This document shows, piece by piece, positions 26,759 to 36,047 of a stretch of 64,000 bases of DNA. The notes beneath the pieces are model-generated. The model saw only the letters and a program-made list of their open reading frames with translations, made no database searches and had not been told where the DNA came from. Origin of the DNA: JALORV01 sp035498175 (lineage in GTDB: Bacteria > Pseudomonadota > Gammaproteobacteria > Burkholderiales > Burkholderiaceae_F). Where the stretch lies: NCBI GenBank assembly GCA_035498175.1, contig DATKAJ010000053.1, positions 9,407-73,406 of the forward strand. Reading direction: 5' to 3'. A program made the translations under genes and the position numbers. The stretch's first letter is position 1; each line of letters starts with the position of its first letter.

Positions 26759-27372
26759 TGCTGTACACGCCACCGCACTTCAACGCGAGCGCTGCGCAGG
26801 CAGCACGCCTGATTCGCGCAAACCCGCTCGCCACGCTGATCGGCCCGGGCGAAGAGCCGATCGTCACGCATGCGCCGCTGCTGCTGGACGATGCGAGCGA
26901 ACCCTGGCGCCTGATGGGCCACGTCGCGCGCGCCAACCCGCACTGGCAGGCGTGGGAGCAGACGCCCGAGGTGCTCGTGGTGTTCCAGGGCGGCGACGCC
27001 TATATCTCGCCGTCGCTGTACTCGGCGCGCAAGGCCGTCCCGACCTGGAACTATGCGGTGGTGCACGTGTGGGGCCGCATCGCCGTGACGCACGACAGCG
27101 AGCGCAAGGAGCAGGTGCTCAAGGCGCTGATCGGGCAGCACGATCCCGCCTACCACACGCAGTGGGACGCGCTCGAACCGGACTTTCGCGAAGGCATGAA
27201 GTCGGGCATCGTTGCCTTCAGCATCGAGATGCAGCGCGTTGACGCCAAGTTCAAGCTGAGCCAGAACCGCCCGGCGGACGATCGTGCCCGCGTGCTGCAG
27301 GCGATGGAGCAGGGCGACGAGAAGGCGCGCGCGCTGGCGCAGTGGATGAAGGCGAGCCCGGATACGCCATGA
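26758..27372 (+). CDS. PaiB-like FMN-binding protein
   Basis: A 204-residue protein of the PaiB / FMN-binding negative transcriptional regulator family: MLYTPPHFNASAAQAARLIR start, THAPLLLDD, then the split-barrel block GGDAYISPSLYSARKAVPTWNYAVVHVWG. The C-terminal KFKLSQNRPADDRARV is also typical. In Bacillus PaiB was linked to protease and sporulation control, but most homologues are flavin/haem-binding oxidoreductase-like proteins of unknown job. It overlaps argC by one base and the transglutaminase gene by four, so it is part of the same operon. Confidence 0.88.
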   Translation: MLYTPPHFNASAAQAARLIRANPLATLIGPGEEPIVTHAPLLLDDASEPWRLMGHVARANPHWQAWEQTPEVLVVFQGGDAYISPSLYSARKAVPTWNYAVVHVWGRIAVTHDSERKEQVLKALIGQHDPAYHTQWDALEPDFREGMKSGIVAFSIEMQRVDAKFKLSQNRPADDRARVLQAMEQGDEKARALAQWMKASPDTP

Positions 27373-28271
27373 CGCCGCGCATCCTCGAGGTGCGGCACAC
27401 GACCACCTATCGCTATGCGCAGTCGGTGCGCTTTGGCGAGCACCGCGTGATGTTCCGTCCGCGGTCGGGGCACGACATCCGCATACTCGACGCCGCGGCC
27501 GATGTGAGCATGGCGGCGCGCGTCGACTGGGTGCAGGACACACAGTCGAACTGGGTCACGCTGATCACTCCGGCGGGGATGTCGGACCAGCTCTGCATCG
27601 ACTGCCGCTTCCGTGTCTCGCACCGCGGCGTGCGCGGTATCAACGAACTGCCGCTGGCGCCGCATGCGCGCCGCTGGCCGTTCGACTACAGCGCCGACGA
27701 ACGCCGCGACCTCGGCGCACTGCTCGAGCGGCACTACCCCGACCCCGAAGGTCGGGTGTTCGAATGGTGCAGGCCGTTTCTCGCGCCGGTGGTGCGACCC
27801 GACACGCGCGAGCTTCTGACATCGATCGCGGCGGCGATCAAGGCGCAGTTCCGCTATGAGGTGCGCGAAGCGGAAGGAACGCAGACCCCGCACGAGACGA
27901 TCGAGCGCGGCACCGGGTCTTGCCGTGACTTTGCGCTGCTGATGATGGAGGTCGTCCGGCGCCTGGGCATCGCGGCGCGCTTCGTGTCCGGATACCTGTA
28001 CGACGCCAGCGTCGACGCGGGCGGCGACGCCGATGTGAGCGGTGCGGGGGCGACGCATGCGTGGATGCACGCTTACCTGCCCGGAGCGGGATGGGTTCCG
28101 TTCGACCCGACCAACGCGCTGTTCGGCGGCGCCAGTCTGATCCGCGTCGCCTACGCGCGTGACCCCGCGCTGGCCGCGCCGGTATCCGGGCGCTGGTATG
28201 GCGACCCGGCGCATTTCATCGGCATGGAAACCGCCGTATCGGTCCGGCGCAGCGACAGCGCGGCGCTGTAG
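27369..28271 (+). CDS. Transglutaminase-like protein
   Basis: A 300-residue protein with an N-terminal bacterial transglutaminase-associated domain (LEVRHTTTYRYAQSVRFGEHR) and a papain-like core. The catalytic triad is visible as Cys185 in GTGSCRDFALLMME, His230 in GATHAWMHAYLPG and Asp246 in WVPFDPTN. No signal peptide is seen, so it is probably cytoplasmic. Such proteins are often peptidases or amidases with unknown substrates. ATG at 27369 overlaps the PaiB-like stop in ATGA; this is the last gene of the GNAT-argC operon. Confidence 0.88.
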   Translation: MTPRILEVRHTTTYRYAQSVRFGEHRVMFRPRSGHDIRILDAAADVSMAARVDWVQDTQSNWVTLITPAGMSDQLCIDCRFRVSHRGVRGINELPLAPHARRWPFDYSADERRDLGALLERHYPDPEGRVFEWCRPFLAPVVRPDTRELLTSIAAAIKAQFRYEVREAEGTQTPHETIERGTGSCRDFALLMMEVVRRLGIAARFVSGYLYDASVDAGGDADVSGAGATHAWMHAYLPGAGWVPFDPTNALFGGASLIRVAYARDPALAAPVSGRWYGDPAHFIGMETAVSVRRSDSAAL

Positions 28272-28291
28272 GCCCGGGGCCCCGCCTTCCT

Positions 28292-29257
28292 TCAGTAGCC
28301 GCCTTCGACGAGGTTGCGTGGCCGCCCGGCGATGAAGCTCTCGATGTTGTCCATCAGCTGATCAGCCAGGCTCTGCTGCGCCTCGTCCGACGCCCAGGCG
28401 ACGTGCGGTGTCAGGATCACATTCGGGCGCGCCGCGATCTTCAGCAGCGGGTTGTCGGGCGCCGGAGGCTCGTCGCTGGTCACGTCGAAGCCGGCACCGC
28501 TGATCAGTCCCTGGTCGAGCGCTTCGACGAGCGCAGTCTCGTCCACCAGGCCGCCGCGTGCCGTGTTGATCAGCAGGGGTCGCCGCCTCATCGCCCGGAA
28601 CTCCGGCATCGCGATCATGCCGCGGGTCCGCGGTGTGAGCGGCGAATGCAGCGTGATGATGTCGCTCGTTTCCAGCACCTCCTGCCAAGGCGTGTACAGC
28701 GGGCCGAGCCCGGAAACTCCCTTGTGGGCGGCGAACATCGGCACCATGTCGAAGGCCCTGGCGATGCCGGCGACGCGCTGTCCGAGCACGCCTTCGCCGA
28801 TGATTCCGAGTCGCGCGCCGGCGAGGTCGTGGATCGGATGGTCGAAGAAGCAGAACTGCCCCGACTGCTGCCAGCGGCCGGCGATCACCGACTCGCGATA
28901 CGCGACGACATTCCGGCGCAGCGCGAGCAGCAGCGCGAACGTGTGCTCCGGCACCGTGTTGACCGCATAGCCGCGGATGTTGGAGACCGCGATGCCGCGC
29001 GCCTTGCAGGTCTCCTTGTCGACACAGTCGGTGCCGGTGGCGGCCACCGCAATCAGCTTCAGGTCGGGCAACTGCGCAAGGGCGTCGGCCCGCAGCGGCA
29101 CCTTGTTCAGGATCGCCACCGACGCCCCGGCCAGTCGCTCCACCACCTGACCGGGATGCGTGTTCTCGTGTTCGATCAGTTCGTGCGCAAACTGCGGACG
29201 CCGCAGGCGCACCTGAGGCGCGATCGTCGAACGATCGAGGAAGACAAGCTTGCGCAT
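28292..29257 (-). CDS. D-2-hydroxyacid dehydrogenase, hydroxypyruvate-reductase-like
   Basis: A 321-residue NAD(P)-dependent D-2-hydroxyacid dehydrogenase. The Rossmann loop is LGIIGEGVLGQRVAGIA, and the catalytic Arg, Glu and His lie in NTARGGLVDE, TSDEPPAPDN and ILTPHVAWAS. The TPHVAWAS block and length are like glycerate dehydrogenase/hydroxypyruvate reductase (HprA). It is the last gene of the transketolase-TRAP operon, 13 bases after the full-length transketolase. Hydroxypyruvate is a known irreversible ketol donor for transketolases, so a metabolic link is plausible; the substrate is not proven. Confidence 0.85.
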   Translation of the reverse strand: MRKLVFLDRSTIAPQVRLRRPQFAHELIEHENTHPGQVVERLAGASVAILNKVPLRADALAQLPDLKLIAVAATGTDCVDKETCKARGIAVSNIRGYAVNTVPEHTFALLLALRRNVVAYRESVIAGRWQQSGQFCFFDHPIHDLAGARLGIIGEGVLGQRVAGIARAFDMVPMFAAHKGVSGLGPLYTPWQEVLETSDIITLHSPLTPRTRGMIAMPEFRAMRRRPLLINTARGGLVDETALVEALDQGLISGAGFDVTSDEPPAPDNPLLKIAARPNVILTPHVAWASDEAQQSLADQLMDNIESFIAGRPRNLVEGGY

Positions 29258-29270
29258 GGTGCCGCTCCGG

Positions 29271-31292
29271 TCAGCGCGATGCGAGGCAGCGCTTCGCCTC
29301 CGCGACGACCGCGGCTGGCGTGATGCCGAAATGCTCGTAGAGCTGCTCGGCAGGACCCGAGGCGCCGAATCCGGTCATGCCGACGAAGCCGCCCTCGATG
29401 CCGAGATACTTATCCCAGCCGAAGCGCACCGCGGCCTCCACGGCGACGCGCACGCCGTCGTGCGGCAGAACAGACTTGCGGTACGCGGCGTCCTGCGCAT
29501 CGAACAGCTCCCAGCTCGGCATCGAAACCACGGCGGTCGGAATGCCTTCCGCCTGCAGTCGCGCGCGCGCCGCGACTGCCAGCGCCACTTCGGAGCCGGT
29601 CGCGAGCAGCGTGACCCGGCGGGCGCCGCCTTCGGCATCGGCGAGCACGTAGGCACCGCGCCGGCTGAGATTCTCGTCGGTGGCATGCGCTCGCACACAC
29701 GGCAACGCCTGGCGCGCAAACACCAGCGTTGTCGGCCCGCTGCGGTGGGCGAGCGCGATCTCCCAGCACTCCGCGGCTTCGACGGCGTCGGCCGGACGCA
29801 GCACCAGCATGTTCGGCATCGCCCGCAGCGATGCCAGGATTTCGACCGGCTGATGCGTCGGCCCGTTCTTGCCGACGCCGATCGAATCGTGGCTGAACAC
29901 GAACTTGACTGGCAGACCCATCAGGGCCGCCATCCGCATCGCGGGCCGCTCGTAGTCTGAGAACGGCAGGTAAGTGACGGCGAGCGGAATCACCCCGCCG
30001 TGCGCGGCCATGCCGTTGGCCATCGCGCCCATCAGGTGCTCGCGCACGCCGCAGTGCACGTAGGCGCCGCTGCGATCGTCCGCAGTAAATGCGGTCAGGC
30101 GGCGCTTGTGGCTGGTCGGTGCCTCGAGGTCGGCGCAGCCGACAATGCGCTCTGGCAGCACGTCCTTGAGCCGATCGTTGATCTCGGCCGAAATCATGAT
30201 TCCGCCGAGAGGCGGGTCCTGCAGCGGGGCGCCGCGCTTGTAGTCCAGCACCACGTCGCGCCAGCCGGCCGGAAGATCGCCGCGCACCACGCGCTCGAAC
30301 TCGCCGCGCTGATCGGCAGGCAGCGCGGCGACGCGCTGCTTCCAGGCGTTGTACTCGGTGCGGCTGCGGCGCCCTGCGGCGCGCCATGCGTCGAGGATGT
30401 CTACGGGAACCTCGAAGGTCGCATGGGGCCAGTCGAGATCGCGGCGCGCCGCTTCGGCGTCCTCGGGATAAAGCCGCGCGCTGTGGCCGCCGCGCTGGCC
30501 CTGCAGGCGCGCGATGCCGCGGCCGATGATCGTGCGGCACGCGATCATCGAAGGTCGCGGGTCGCGCTTCGCCGCCGCGATCGCGGCCGACACCGCCTCG
30601 AGGTCGTGGCCATCGACTTCAATCACGTGCCAGTCGGCGGCGCGGAAGCGCGCGGCCACGTCCTCGCTGATCGACAGCGTGGTGCTGCCATCGTCGGTGA
30701 TGCGGTTGTCGTCCCAGAACAGCACCAGCTTGCCGAGGCGCAGGTGGCCGGCGAGCGAGATCATCTCCTGGCCGATGCCCTCCTGCAGGCACCCGTCGCC
30801 GGCGAACACGTAGGTATGGTGATCGACGAGTCCGGCGCCGAAACGCGCGCTCAGATAGGCCTCGGCGACGGCCATGCCGAGCGCATTCGCCACGCCCTGG
30901 CCGAGCGGTCCGGTCGTCACCTCGATCCCGCTCGCGGTGTCGAACTCGGGATGCCCCTCACAGCGCGATCCAAGCTCGCGGAAGCTCTTGATCTGATCGA
31001 TCGAAATTGCCTCGTAGCCCGTCAGGTACAGCAGCGAAAACAGCAGCATCGAGCCGTGGCCGTTCGACAGCACGAACCTGTCGCGGTCCGGCCAGGTCGG
31101 ATCGGCAGGGTTGAACTTCAGGTGCCGCGTGAACAGCGCCGTCGCGATCTCGGCCATGCCGAGCGGAACGCCCTGGTGGCCCTCGGTCGCGCGCACGATC
31201 GCGTCGATCGAGACGAACCGGATCGCGTTCGCGAGCTTCTGCGAGTTGACGGCCTCGCGAACCGACGACTTGACAGCTTCCAACGTGTTCAT
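29271..31292 (-). CDS. Full-length transketolase with altered substrate-site residues
   Basis: A 673-residue one-chain transketolase. The TPP-binding GDGCLQEG...DDNRI motif and the catalytic histidines are present in EGHQGVPLG, SNGHGSM, GHPEFDT and SHDSIG; the catalytic Glu is in VHCGVREHLMG. By eye alignment with E. coli TktA, the phosphate-binding Arg358 is replaced by a hydrophobic residue (segment LGGIMISAEI) and Asp469, which contacts the acceptor hydroxyl, is Asn (GVGKNGPTHQP). It is therefore probably active but with a changed acceptor, perhaps unphosphorylated. It lies in an operon with a second, split transketolase, so it is unlikely to be the housekeeping enzyme. Confidence 0.9.
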   Translation of the reverse strand: MNTLEAVKSSVREAVNSQKLANAIRFVSIDAIVRATEGHQGVPLGMAEIATALFTRHLKFNPADPTWPDRDRFVLSNGHGSMLLFSLLYLTGYEAISIDQIKSFRELGSRCEGHPEFDTASGIEVTTGPLGQGVANALGMAVAEAYLSARFGAGLVDHHTYVFAGDGCLQEGIGQEMISLAGHLRLGKLVLFWDDNRITDDGSTTLSISEDVAARFRAADWHVIEVDGHDLEAVSAAIAAAKRDPRPSMIACRTIIGRGIARLQGQRGGHSARLYPEDAEAARRDLDWPHATFEVPVDILDAWRAAGRRSRTEYNAWKQRVAALPADQRGEFERVVRGDLPAGWRDVVLDYKRGAPLQDPPLGGIMISAEINDRLKDVLPERIVGCADLEAPTSHKRRLTAFTADDRSGAYVHCGVREHLMGAMANGMAAHGGVIPLAVTYLPFSDYERPAMRMAALMGLPVKFVFSHDSIGVGKNGPTHQPVEILASLRAMPNMLVLRPADAVEAAECWEIALAHRSGPTTLVFARQALPCVRAHATDENLSRRGAYVLADAEGGARRVTLLATGSEVALAVAARARLQAEGIPTAVVSMPSWELFDAQDAAYRKSVLPHDGVRVAVEAAVRFGWDKYLGIEGGFVGMTGFGASGPAEQLYEHFGITPAAVVAEAKRCLASR

Positions 31293-31320
31293 GATGGCGT
31301 CGCCTTCACGCGGTGAATCT

Positions 31321-32580
31321 CTAGTGGATCGTCAGCGCCGGCACGTAGCTCATCAACAGGAGCACGGCCAGCGCCACCAGGTAGAAGGGAACCATTGCCC
31401 GCACGGTCTCGCCGATCTTGACCTTGGCGATCGAGCTGGTGATGAAGAGCGTCGTTCCGACCGGGGGCGTGTAAAGCCCGATCGCGAGATTGACGACCAT
31501 CATCACGCCGAGCTGAACCGGGTCCATCCCGGCCATATTGGCGAGCGGAACGAAGATCGGCGTCAGCAGCAGCACGGCCGCAGGCAGGTCGATGAACATC
31601 CCGGCGAACAGCATGATGATGTTCATCGCGAGGATGATGAGCCAATGCTCATGCAGCGTGTTCTTTGCGAAGTCGGCGAACGCCACCGGAAGCTGTTCGA
31701 ACGTGATGATCCAGCCCATCGCGCTCGACGCCATGATGACGAGCAGCACGACGCCAGTCGCTATGCCTGCTTCGAGCACTGCGGCCTTGACCCGTTGCAG
31801 CGTCATGTCACGGTAGACCAGCATCGAGATCACCCCTGCATAGAGCGTGCTGATGATGCTGACCTCGGTCGGAGTGGCAATGCCAAAGCGCAGAAAGACG
31901 ATGATCAGGACCGGCAGCGCCAGCGCCGGAGAGGCGTAGCCGACCTCCTTGAGGACCAGCTTCACGCTGATGGGGCGCACTTCCCGCGGGTAGTTCTTGG
32001 CGCGCCCGACGAAGTAACACACGGCCATGAAGCCGAAGCACAGCATCATTCCAGGCAGGATGCCGGCGATGAACAGTGCCCCGATCGAGGCGCCTGATGC
32101 GAGCGCATAGATGATGAACGGGATCGAGGGCGGAATCAGGATGTCGATCGTCGCAGCCGCTGCGAGTGTCGCAGCGGCAAACGAACCCGGGTAGCCGAGC
32201 TTCTTCTGCCACGGAATCAGCATGGAGCCGATGGCCGAGGCATCGGCGACCGCCGAGCCCGAAACGCCGCCGAAGATCGTCGACGACATCACGCCAACCT
32301 GCGCCGGGCCACCATGGAAGCGCCCGATCAGCGTCGTCATCAGGTCGATCAGCGTCTGCCCCAGTCGGCCGCCCATCATCAGCGCGCCGGTCAGGATGAA
32401 GAACGGGATGGCGATCAGAGGAAAGCTCTGGACCTGCGACACCATCTGTTCGACCACGAGGCTGAGTGGCACCCGGTCCGAAGTGAGGATGCCGCCGATG
32501 GCGGCCAGCACGAGCGCGTGGGCGATCGGGATTGCCGCGATCGCGGCAATCGCGAAGATCAGGAAGGCGACGGCACTCAT
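31321..32580 (-). CDS. dctM: TRAP transporter large permease DctM
   Basis: A 419-residue membrane protein with about twelve hydrophobic segments and the DctM family blocks FPLIAIPFFILTGALM, GGVSGSAVADASAIGSML and IPPSIPFIIYA. It forms the transport channel of a tripartite ATP-independent transporter together with DctQ and the periplasmic DctP. Its start overlaps the dctQ stop by one base (TGATG). Its place in the transketolase operon says the transported acid is fed to those enzymes. Confidence 0.93.
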   Translation of the reverse strand: MSAVAFLIFAIAAIAAIPIAHALVLAAIGGILTSDRVPLSLVVEQMVSQVQSFPLIAIPFFILTGALMMGGRLGQTLIDLMTTLIGRFHGGPAQVGVMSSTIFGGVSGSAVADASAIGSMLIPWQKKLGYPGSFAAATLAAAATIDILIPPSIPFIIYALASGASIGALFIAGILPGMMLCFGFMAVCYFVGRAKNYPREVRPISVKLVLKEVGYASPALALPVLIIVFLRFGIATPTEVSIISTLYAGVISMLVYRDMTLQRVKAAVLEAGIATGVVLLVIMASSAMGWIITFEQLPVAFADFAKNTLHEHWLIILAMNIIMLFAGMFIDLPAAVLLLTPIFVPLANMAGMDPVQLGVMMVVNLAIGLYTPPVGTTLFITSSIAKVKIGETVRAMVPFYLVALAVLLLMSYVPALTIH

Positions 32581-33083
32581 CAGAAGGCTCCCGTGACTTG
32601 TTCGTGCTTTTCCTTGACCCAGTTCAGCAACTCGCCCAGATGGACCAGTGCGATGAGGACGAAGCCGATGAAAAGGCAGGTGTAGGTGACCGAACCTGGA
32701 ACGCCAAGGATCGGTGACCGCTCATCGGCCACGATTGGGATCGCCTGCGCTGTGATGACCGCCAGCAGGCTGTAAGCGCCGATGATCGCGACATGGCCGA
32801 CTGAGGCAAGAATCTGTCGCATACGGCCGTGGACGGCGTCGGCAATGAATGTCGTTGCAATGTGCGCGCCGTGCTGTGCCGCGAGCACGACGCCGGCCAT
32901 GACGAGCCACGGGAACAGCAGCTCCGGAATCTCCGAAGCCCAGCGCAGGCTCGAGCCGCTGAAGTAGCGCAGGATCACGTCACTGCAGAGGATGAGGAAG
33001 ATCGCGCCGAACGTCAGGTACAGGATCGCAGCGCAGACCCACGCGATGCTGCGATTCAGCTTTTCCGCGATGACGGATGCCAT
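32580..33083 (-). CDS. dctQ: TRAP transporter small permease DctQ
   Basis: A 167-residue protein with four hydrophobic helices; the block RYFSGSSLRWASEIPELLFPWLVM is the DctQ-type core around W-x-x-E. It partners DctM in the inner membrane. It sits between dctP (69-base gap) and dctM (overlap) in the transketolase operon. Confidence 0.9.
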   Translation of the reverse strand: MASVIAEKLNRSIAWVCAAILYLTFGAIFLILCSDVILRYFSGSSLRWASEIPELLFPWLVMAGVVLAAQHGAHIATTFIADAVHGRMRQILASVGHVAIIGAYSLLAVITAQAIPIVADERSPILGVPGSVTYTCLFIGFVLIALVHLGELLNWVKEKHEQVTGAF

Positions 33084-33152
33084 GGTGTCTCCTCGGTATC
33101 GAGCGAGCCGCTCGTTGACCGGCCCGCCAGTGGTTGTTCGGATCTGCGTCCG

Positions 33153-34127
33153 CTACTTGGCGTGCGCCGCGGCGACGACCTTCTTGACGTAGTCGCCGAT
33201 CGGCCCGCTGGTCCACTTGGCTGTGACAGATTCGGTGGCCTTGGAGAACTGGGCCTGGTCGACCTTGTCGATCTTCACGCCCTTCTTCGGCAGCTCGACG
33301 AGGAGGCGGTCGTCCGCTTCCTTCGAGAGCTTGCGTTGCACGGCTGTGGCTTCGTTGGCAGCTTCCAGGATGATCTTGCGATCCGCCTCGGAAAGACGGT
33401 CCCAGGTCCGCTTGCTCATCAGGAGCGGCGTCATCTCGAATTTGTGGCCAGTCAGCGAGATGTACTTCTGCACTTCGTATAGCTTCGACGCATCGATATT
33501 GGCGAGCGGATTCTCCTGACCGTCGACCACCCCCTGCTGCAAGGCGACGTAGAGCTCGGCAAACTTGATCTGCTGTGTCTCGGCGCCGAGCGCAGTCATG
33601 ATGTCGATCGTCACCGCGTCCGGCGGCGTGCGGATCTTCAGGCCCTTCATGTCGGCCGGGTTCAGGATCGGCCGCTTGCTGTTCGATACATGGCGGATAC
33701 CGTTGTCCCAGTAGCCGAGGACAATCAGGTTCTTCGCCGCCGACTTCTCGGCGAGTTCCTTGCCGAGCGGTCCATCGAGCAGCTTGAACGCCGCCGCCGG
33801 GTCCGCGAACAGGAACGGCATGCCGAACGCGGCGTACTCGGGCACGATGGTGGCCGTCGCTCCCTGACTGTTAGCGGACATGTCGAGCGATCCGGAACGC
33901 AGCGCGGTCAGCATGGCGGCGTCGTCGCCGAGTTGCGCCGACGGCGCCACATTGACCTCGATCTTGCCGCCGCTCTTCTGTTTGACAGCGTTGGCGAAGG
34001 CGACAGCGGCTTCATGGCGCGGATTGCCGGGCGCAGCACCGTGGCCGAGCGTGAGCTTGGTTTGCGCCGCAGCCGTGCCGCAACCCACCGCAAGTGCGGT
34101 CACCGCAAGAATGGAAAGCAACTTCAT
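33153..34127 (-). CDS. dctP: TRAP transporter substrate-binding protein DctP
   Basis: A 324-residue periplasmic binding protein with signal peptide MKLLSILAVTALAVGCGTAAAQ. Family blocks are LTLGHGAAPGNPRHEAAVAFA, MKGLKIRTPPDAVTIDIMTALGA and VALQQGVVDGQENPLANI. The Arg in KIRTPP is the residue that binds the substrate carboxylate in DctP structures, so the ligand is probably an organic acid such as a sugar acid or hydroxy acid. TCTCC-type ribosome-binding sequence precedes the ATG at 34127. Upstream lies a GC-rich hairpin that may separate expression from the transketolase subunits. Confidence 0.92.
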   Translation of the reverse strand: MKLLSILAVTALAVGCGTAAAQTKLTLGHGAAPGNPRHEAAVAFANAVKQKSGGKIEVNVAPSAQLGDDAAMLTALRSGSLDMSANSQGATATIVPEYAAFGMPFLFADPAAAFKLLDGPLGKELAEKSAAKNLIVLGYWDNGIRHVSNSKRPILNPADMKGLKIRTPPDAVTIDIMTALGAETQQIKFAELYVALQQGVVDGQENPLANIDASKLYEVQKYISLTGHKFEMTPLLMSKRTWDRLSEADRKIILEAANEATAVQRKLSKEADDRLLVELPKKGVKIDKVDQAQFSKATESVTAKWTSGPIGDYVKKVVAAAHAK

Positions 34128-34160
34128 TGTCTGTCTCCTTAATGGTCTTATTGAAATGAC

Positions 34161-34179
34161 GGCGCCGCAGGCCGGCGCC
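34161..34179 (-). other. Intercistronic hairpin between split transketolase and dctP
   Basis: GGCGCCG/CGGCGCC, a 7-bp stem with a 5-base loop. No U-run follows on the minus strand, so it is more likely a transcript-stabilising or processing hairpin than a terminator; it may raise dctP mRNA level. Confidence 0.45.
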
Positions 34180-34187
34180 CAATTCGC

Positions 34188-35183
34188 CTACAGCCAGCCC
34201 TTGATGGACCGCACCATCGCCGCGGTCGAGATACCGTACTTGTCATGCAACGTCGGCAGCGCGCCGGCATCGAGGAAAGCGTCGGGCAGCGCGATCTGGC
34301 GGAAGGGCGGCGTGACCCCCGTGCGCAGCAGCACGCCAGCGATCGCTTCGCCCAGGCCGCCGACGATCGAGTGGTTCTCGGCCACGATCACCAACCGTCC
34401 GCTGCGTGACGCCTCTCGCACGATCGTTTCCTCGTCGAGTGGCTTGATCGTCGGCACGTGCAGCACGCCGACATCGACGCCGTCGGCGCGCAGCTTCTCG
34501 ACCGTCTCGAGCGCGCGCATTGTCATGAAGCCGCTGGAGATGACCAGCGCGTCCTTGCCATCGCGCAGCAGCTTGGCCTTGCCGAGCTCGAACGTGTAGT
34601 TGTACTCGTCGAGTACCACCGGCACCTGGCCGCGCGGCAGGCGCATGTACACCGGCCCGTTGTGTGCGGCCATTGCCGGCACTGCCTGCTCGACGTCGAC
34701 CGCATCGCACGGATCGATGATCGTCAGGTTCGGCATGCCGCGGAAAATGGCGAGGTCCTCGGTCGCCTGGTGGCTGGGGCCGTAGCCGGTGGTCAGCCCG
34801 GGCAGCGCACAGGCGATCTTGACGTTGAGGTTTTCCTCGGCGATCACCTGGTGGATGAAGTCATAGGCACGGCGCGCGGCGAACACCGCATAGGTCGTGG
34901 CGAACGGAATGAAGCCTTCCTTGGCCATGCCGCCCGCTGCGCCCATCAGCAGCTGCTCGGCCATGCCCATCTGGAAGAAGCGATCCGGAAATGCCTGCGC
35001 GAAGATGTGCAGATCGGTGTACTTGGCCAAATCGGCGCTCATGCCGACGACCTCGGGCCGCCGCTGTGCCAGCTCCACCAGCGCGTTGCCGAAGGGAGCA
35101 GGGCGCGTGCGCTGTCCCTCGCCGGCGATCGAGGCGATCATGGCCGAGGTCTTCAGGCGAGGCTTGTTTGCAACAGTGCTCAT
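34188..35183 (-). CDS. Split transketolase, C-terminal subunit
   Basis: A 331-residue protein equal to the pyrimidine-binding and C-terminal domains of transketolase: GNALVELAQRRPEVVGMSADL, the catalytic Glu in FFQMGMAEQLLMGAAGG, GYGPSHQATEDLAIFR and the C-terminal ISSGFMTMRALE domain. It works with the N-terminal subunit encoded 3 bases upstream. Split transketolases occur in dedicated catabolic routes (for example apulose-4-phosphate or sulfo-fructose transketolases); no kinase or isomerase of those routes is next to it here. Confidence 0.92.
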   Translation of the reverse strand: MSTVANKPRLKTSAMIASIAGEGQRTRPAPFGNALVELAQRRPEVVGMSADLAKYTDLHIFAQAFPDRFFQMGMAEQLLMGAAGGMAKEGFIPFATTYAVFAARRAYDFIHQVIAEENLNVKIACALPGLTTGYGPSHQATEDLAIFRGMPNLTIIDPCDAVDVEQAVPAMAAHNGPVYMRLPRGQVPVVLDEYNYTFELGKAKLLRDGKDALVISSGFMTMRALETVEKLRADGVDVGVLHVPTIKPLDEETIVREASRSGRLVIVAENHSIVGGLGEAIAGVLLRTGVTPPFRQIALPDAFLDAGALPTLHDKYGISTAAMVRSIKGWL

Positions 35184-35186
35184 GGT

Positions 35187-36026
35187 TCAGCTCCTCGCCG
35201 CATGCGCGGCATCCAGCAGTTCAATCGCGTGCTGCCACTCGTCGGCATCGACGCGCATGAAGTGGTTCTTCTCGCGTTGTTCGAGGAAGGGCACACCCTT
35301 GCCCATCTTGGTGTCGAACAGAATCACCCGCGGCCGCGGCTGCGCCAGGTTGCGTGCCTTGTCGAAGGCGGCGAGCACCGCCGGAAGATCGTTGCCGCTG
35401 ACTCGCTGCACATGCCAGCCGAACGCGGCCCATTTGTCCACGAGGGGCTCGAAGGCGAGCACCTTGGTCGACTGGCCGTCGGCCTGCTGGTTGTTGACGT
35501 CGACCAGCGTGATCAGATTGGCGAGTTCGAAGTGGCTAGCCGACATTGCCGCTTCCCACGTCGAGCCCTCGTCGAGCTCGCCGTCGGACATGCAGTTGTA
35601 GACGAAGGCCGGGTTGCCCTTCTGGCGCAGTCCGAGCGCCATGCCGACCGCGATCGGCAGGCCCTGCCCGAGCGAGCCGCCCGAGATCTCCATCCCCGGC
35701 GTGTAGCTCGCCATGCCGGACATCGGCAGGCGGCTGTCGTCGCCGCCGTAGGTCTCGAGTTCGCTTTCGGGAACGATCCCCGCCTCGATCAATGCGGCGT
35801 AAAAGGCGATCGCATAGTGACCGTGCGACAGGAGGAAGCGATCGCGTCCCTCCCACTCGGGGTGGTCGGGTTTCAGGTTCAGCGCGTGGCTGTAGGCGAC
35901 AGCCAGGATCTCGGCCATGCCGAGCGCCTGGCCGATGTAGCCCTGCCCCTGCACCTCGCCCATGCGCAGCGCGTAGCGGCGGATCCGGTAGGCTGAGTCG
36001 GCGAGTTTCGAAAGTTTGTCCGTCAT
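35187..36026 (-). CDS. Split transketolase, N-terminal (TPP-binding) subunit
   Basis: A 279-residue subunit carrying the TPP diphosphate-binding domain: RDRFLLSHGHYAIAFYAAL, SGGSLGQGLPIAVGMALG and the motif SDGELDEGSTWEAA...VDVNNQQADG, where the usual GDG reads SDG. It pairs with the C-terminal subunit to make one active site at the interface. The two genes are 3 bases apart and obviously co-translated. It follows the SDR gene by 21 bases. Confidence 0.92.
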   Translation of the reverse strand: MTDKLSKLADSAYRIRRYALRMGEVQGQGYIGQALGMAEILAVAYSHALNLKPDHPEWEGRDRFLLSHGHYAIAFYAALIEAGIVPESELETYGGDDSRLPMSGMASYTPGMEISGGSLGQGLPIAVGMALGLRQKGNPAFVYNCMSDGELDEGSTWEAAMSASHFELANLITLVDVNNQQADGQSTKVLAFEPLVDKWAAFGWHVQRVSGNDLPAVLAAFDKARNLAQPRPRVILFDTKMGKGVPFLEQREKNHFMRVDADEWQHAIELLDAAHAARS

Positions 36027-36047
36027 CGCGTGTCCTTGTTCAATGAC

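Noticed and set aside
34188..36026. Split transketolase as part of the sulfo-TK or apiose pathway
   Set aside because: None of the partner isomerase, kinase or sulfo-sugar genes is present, and the surrounding set differs.
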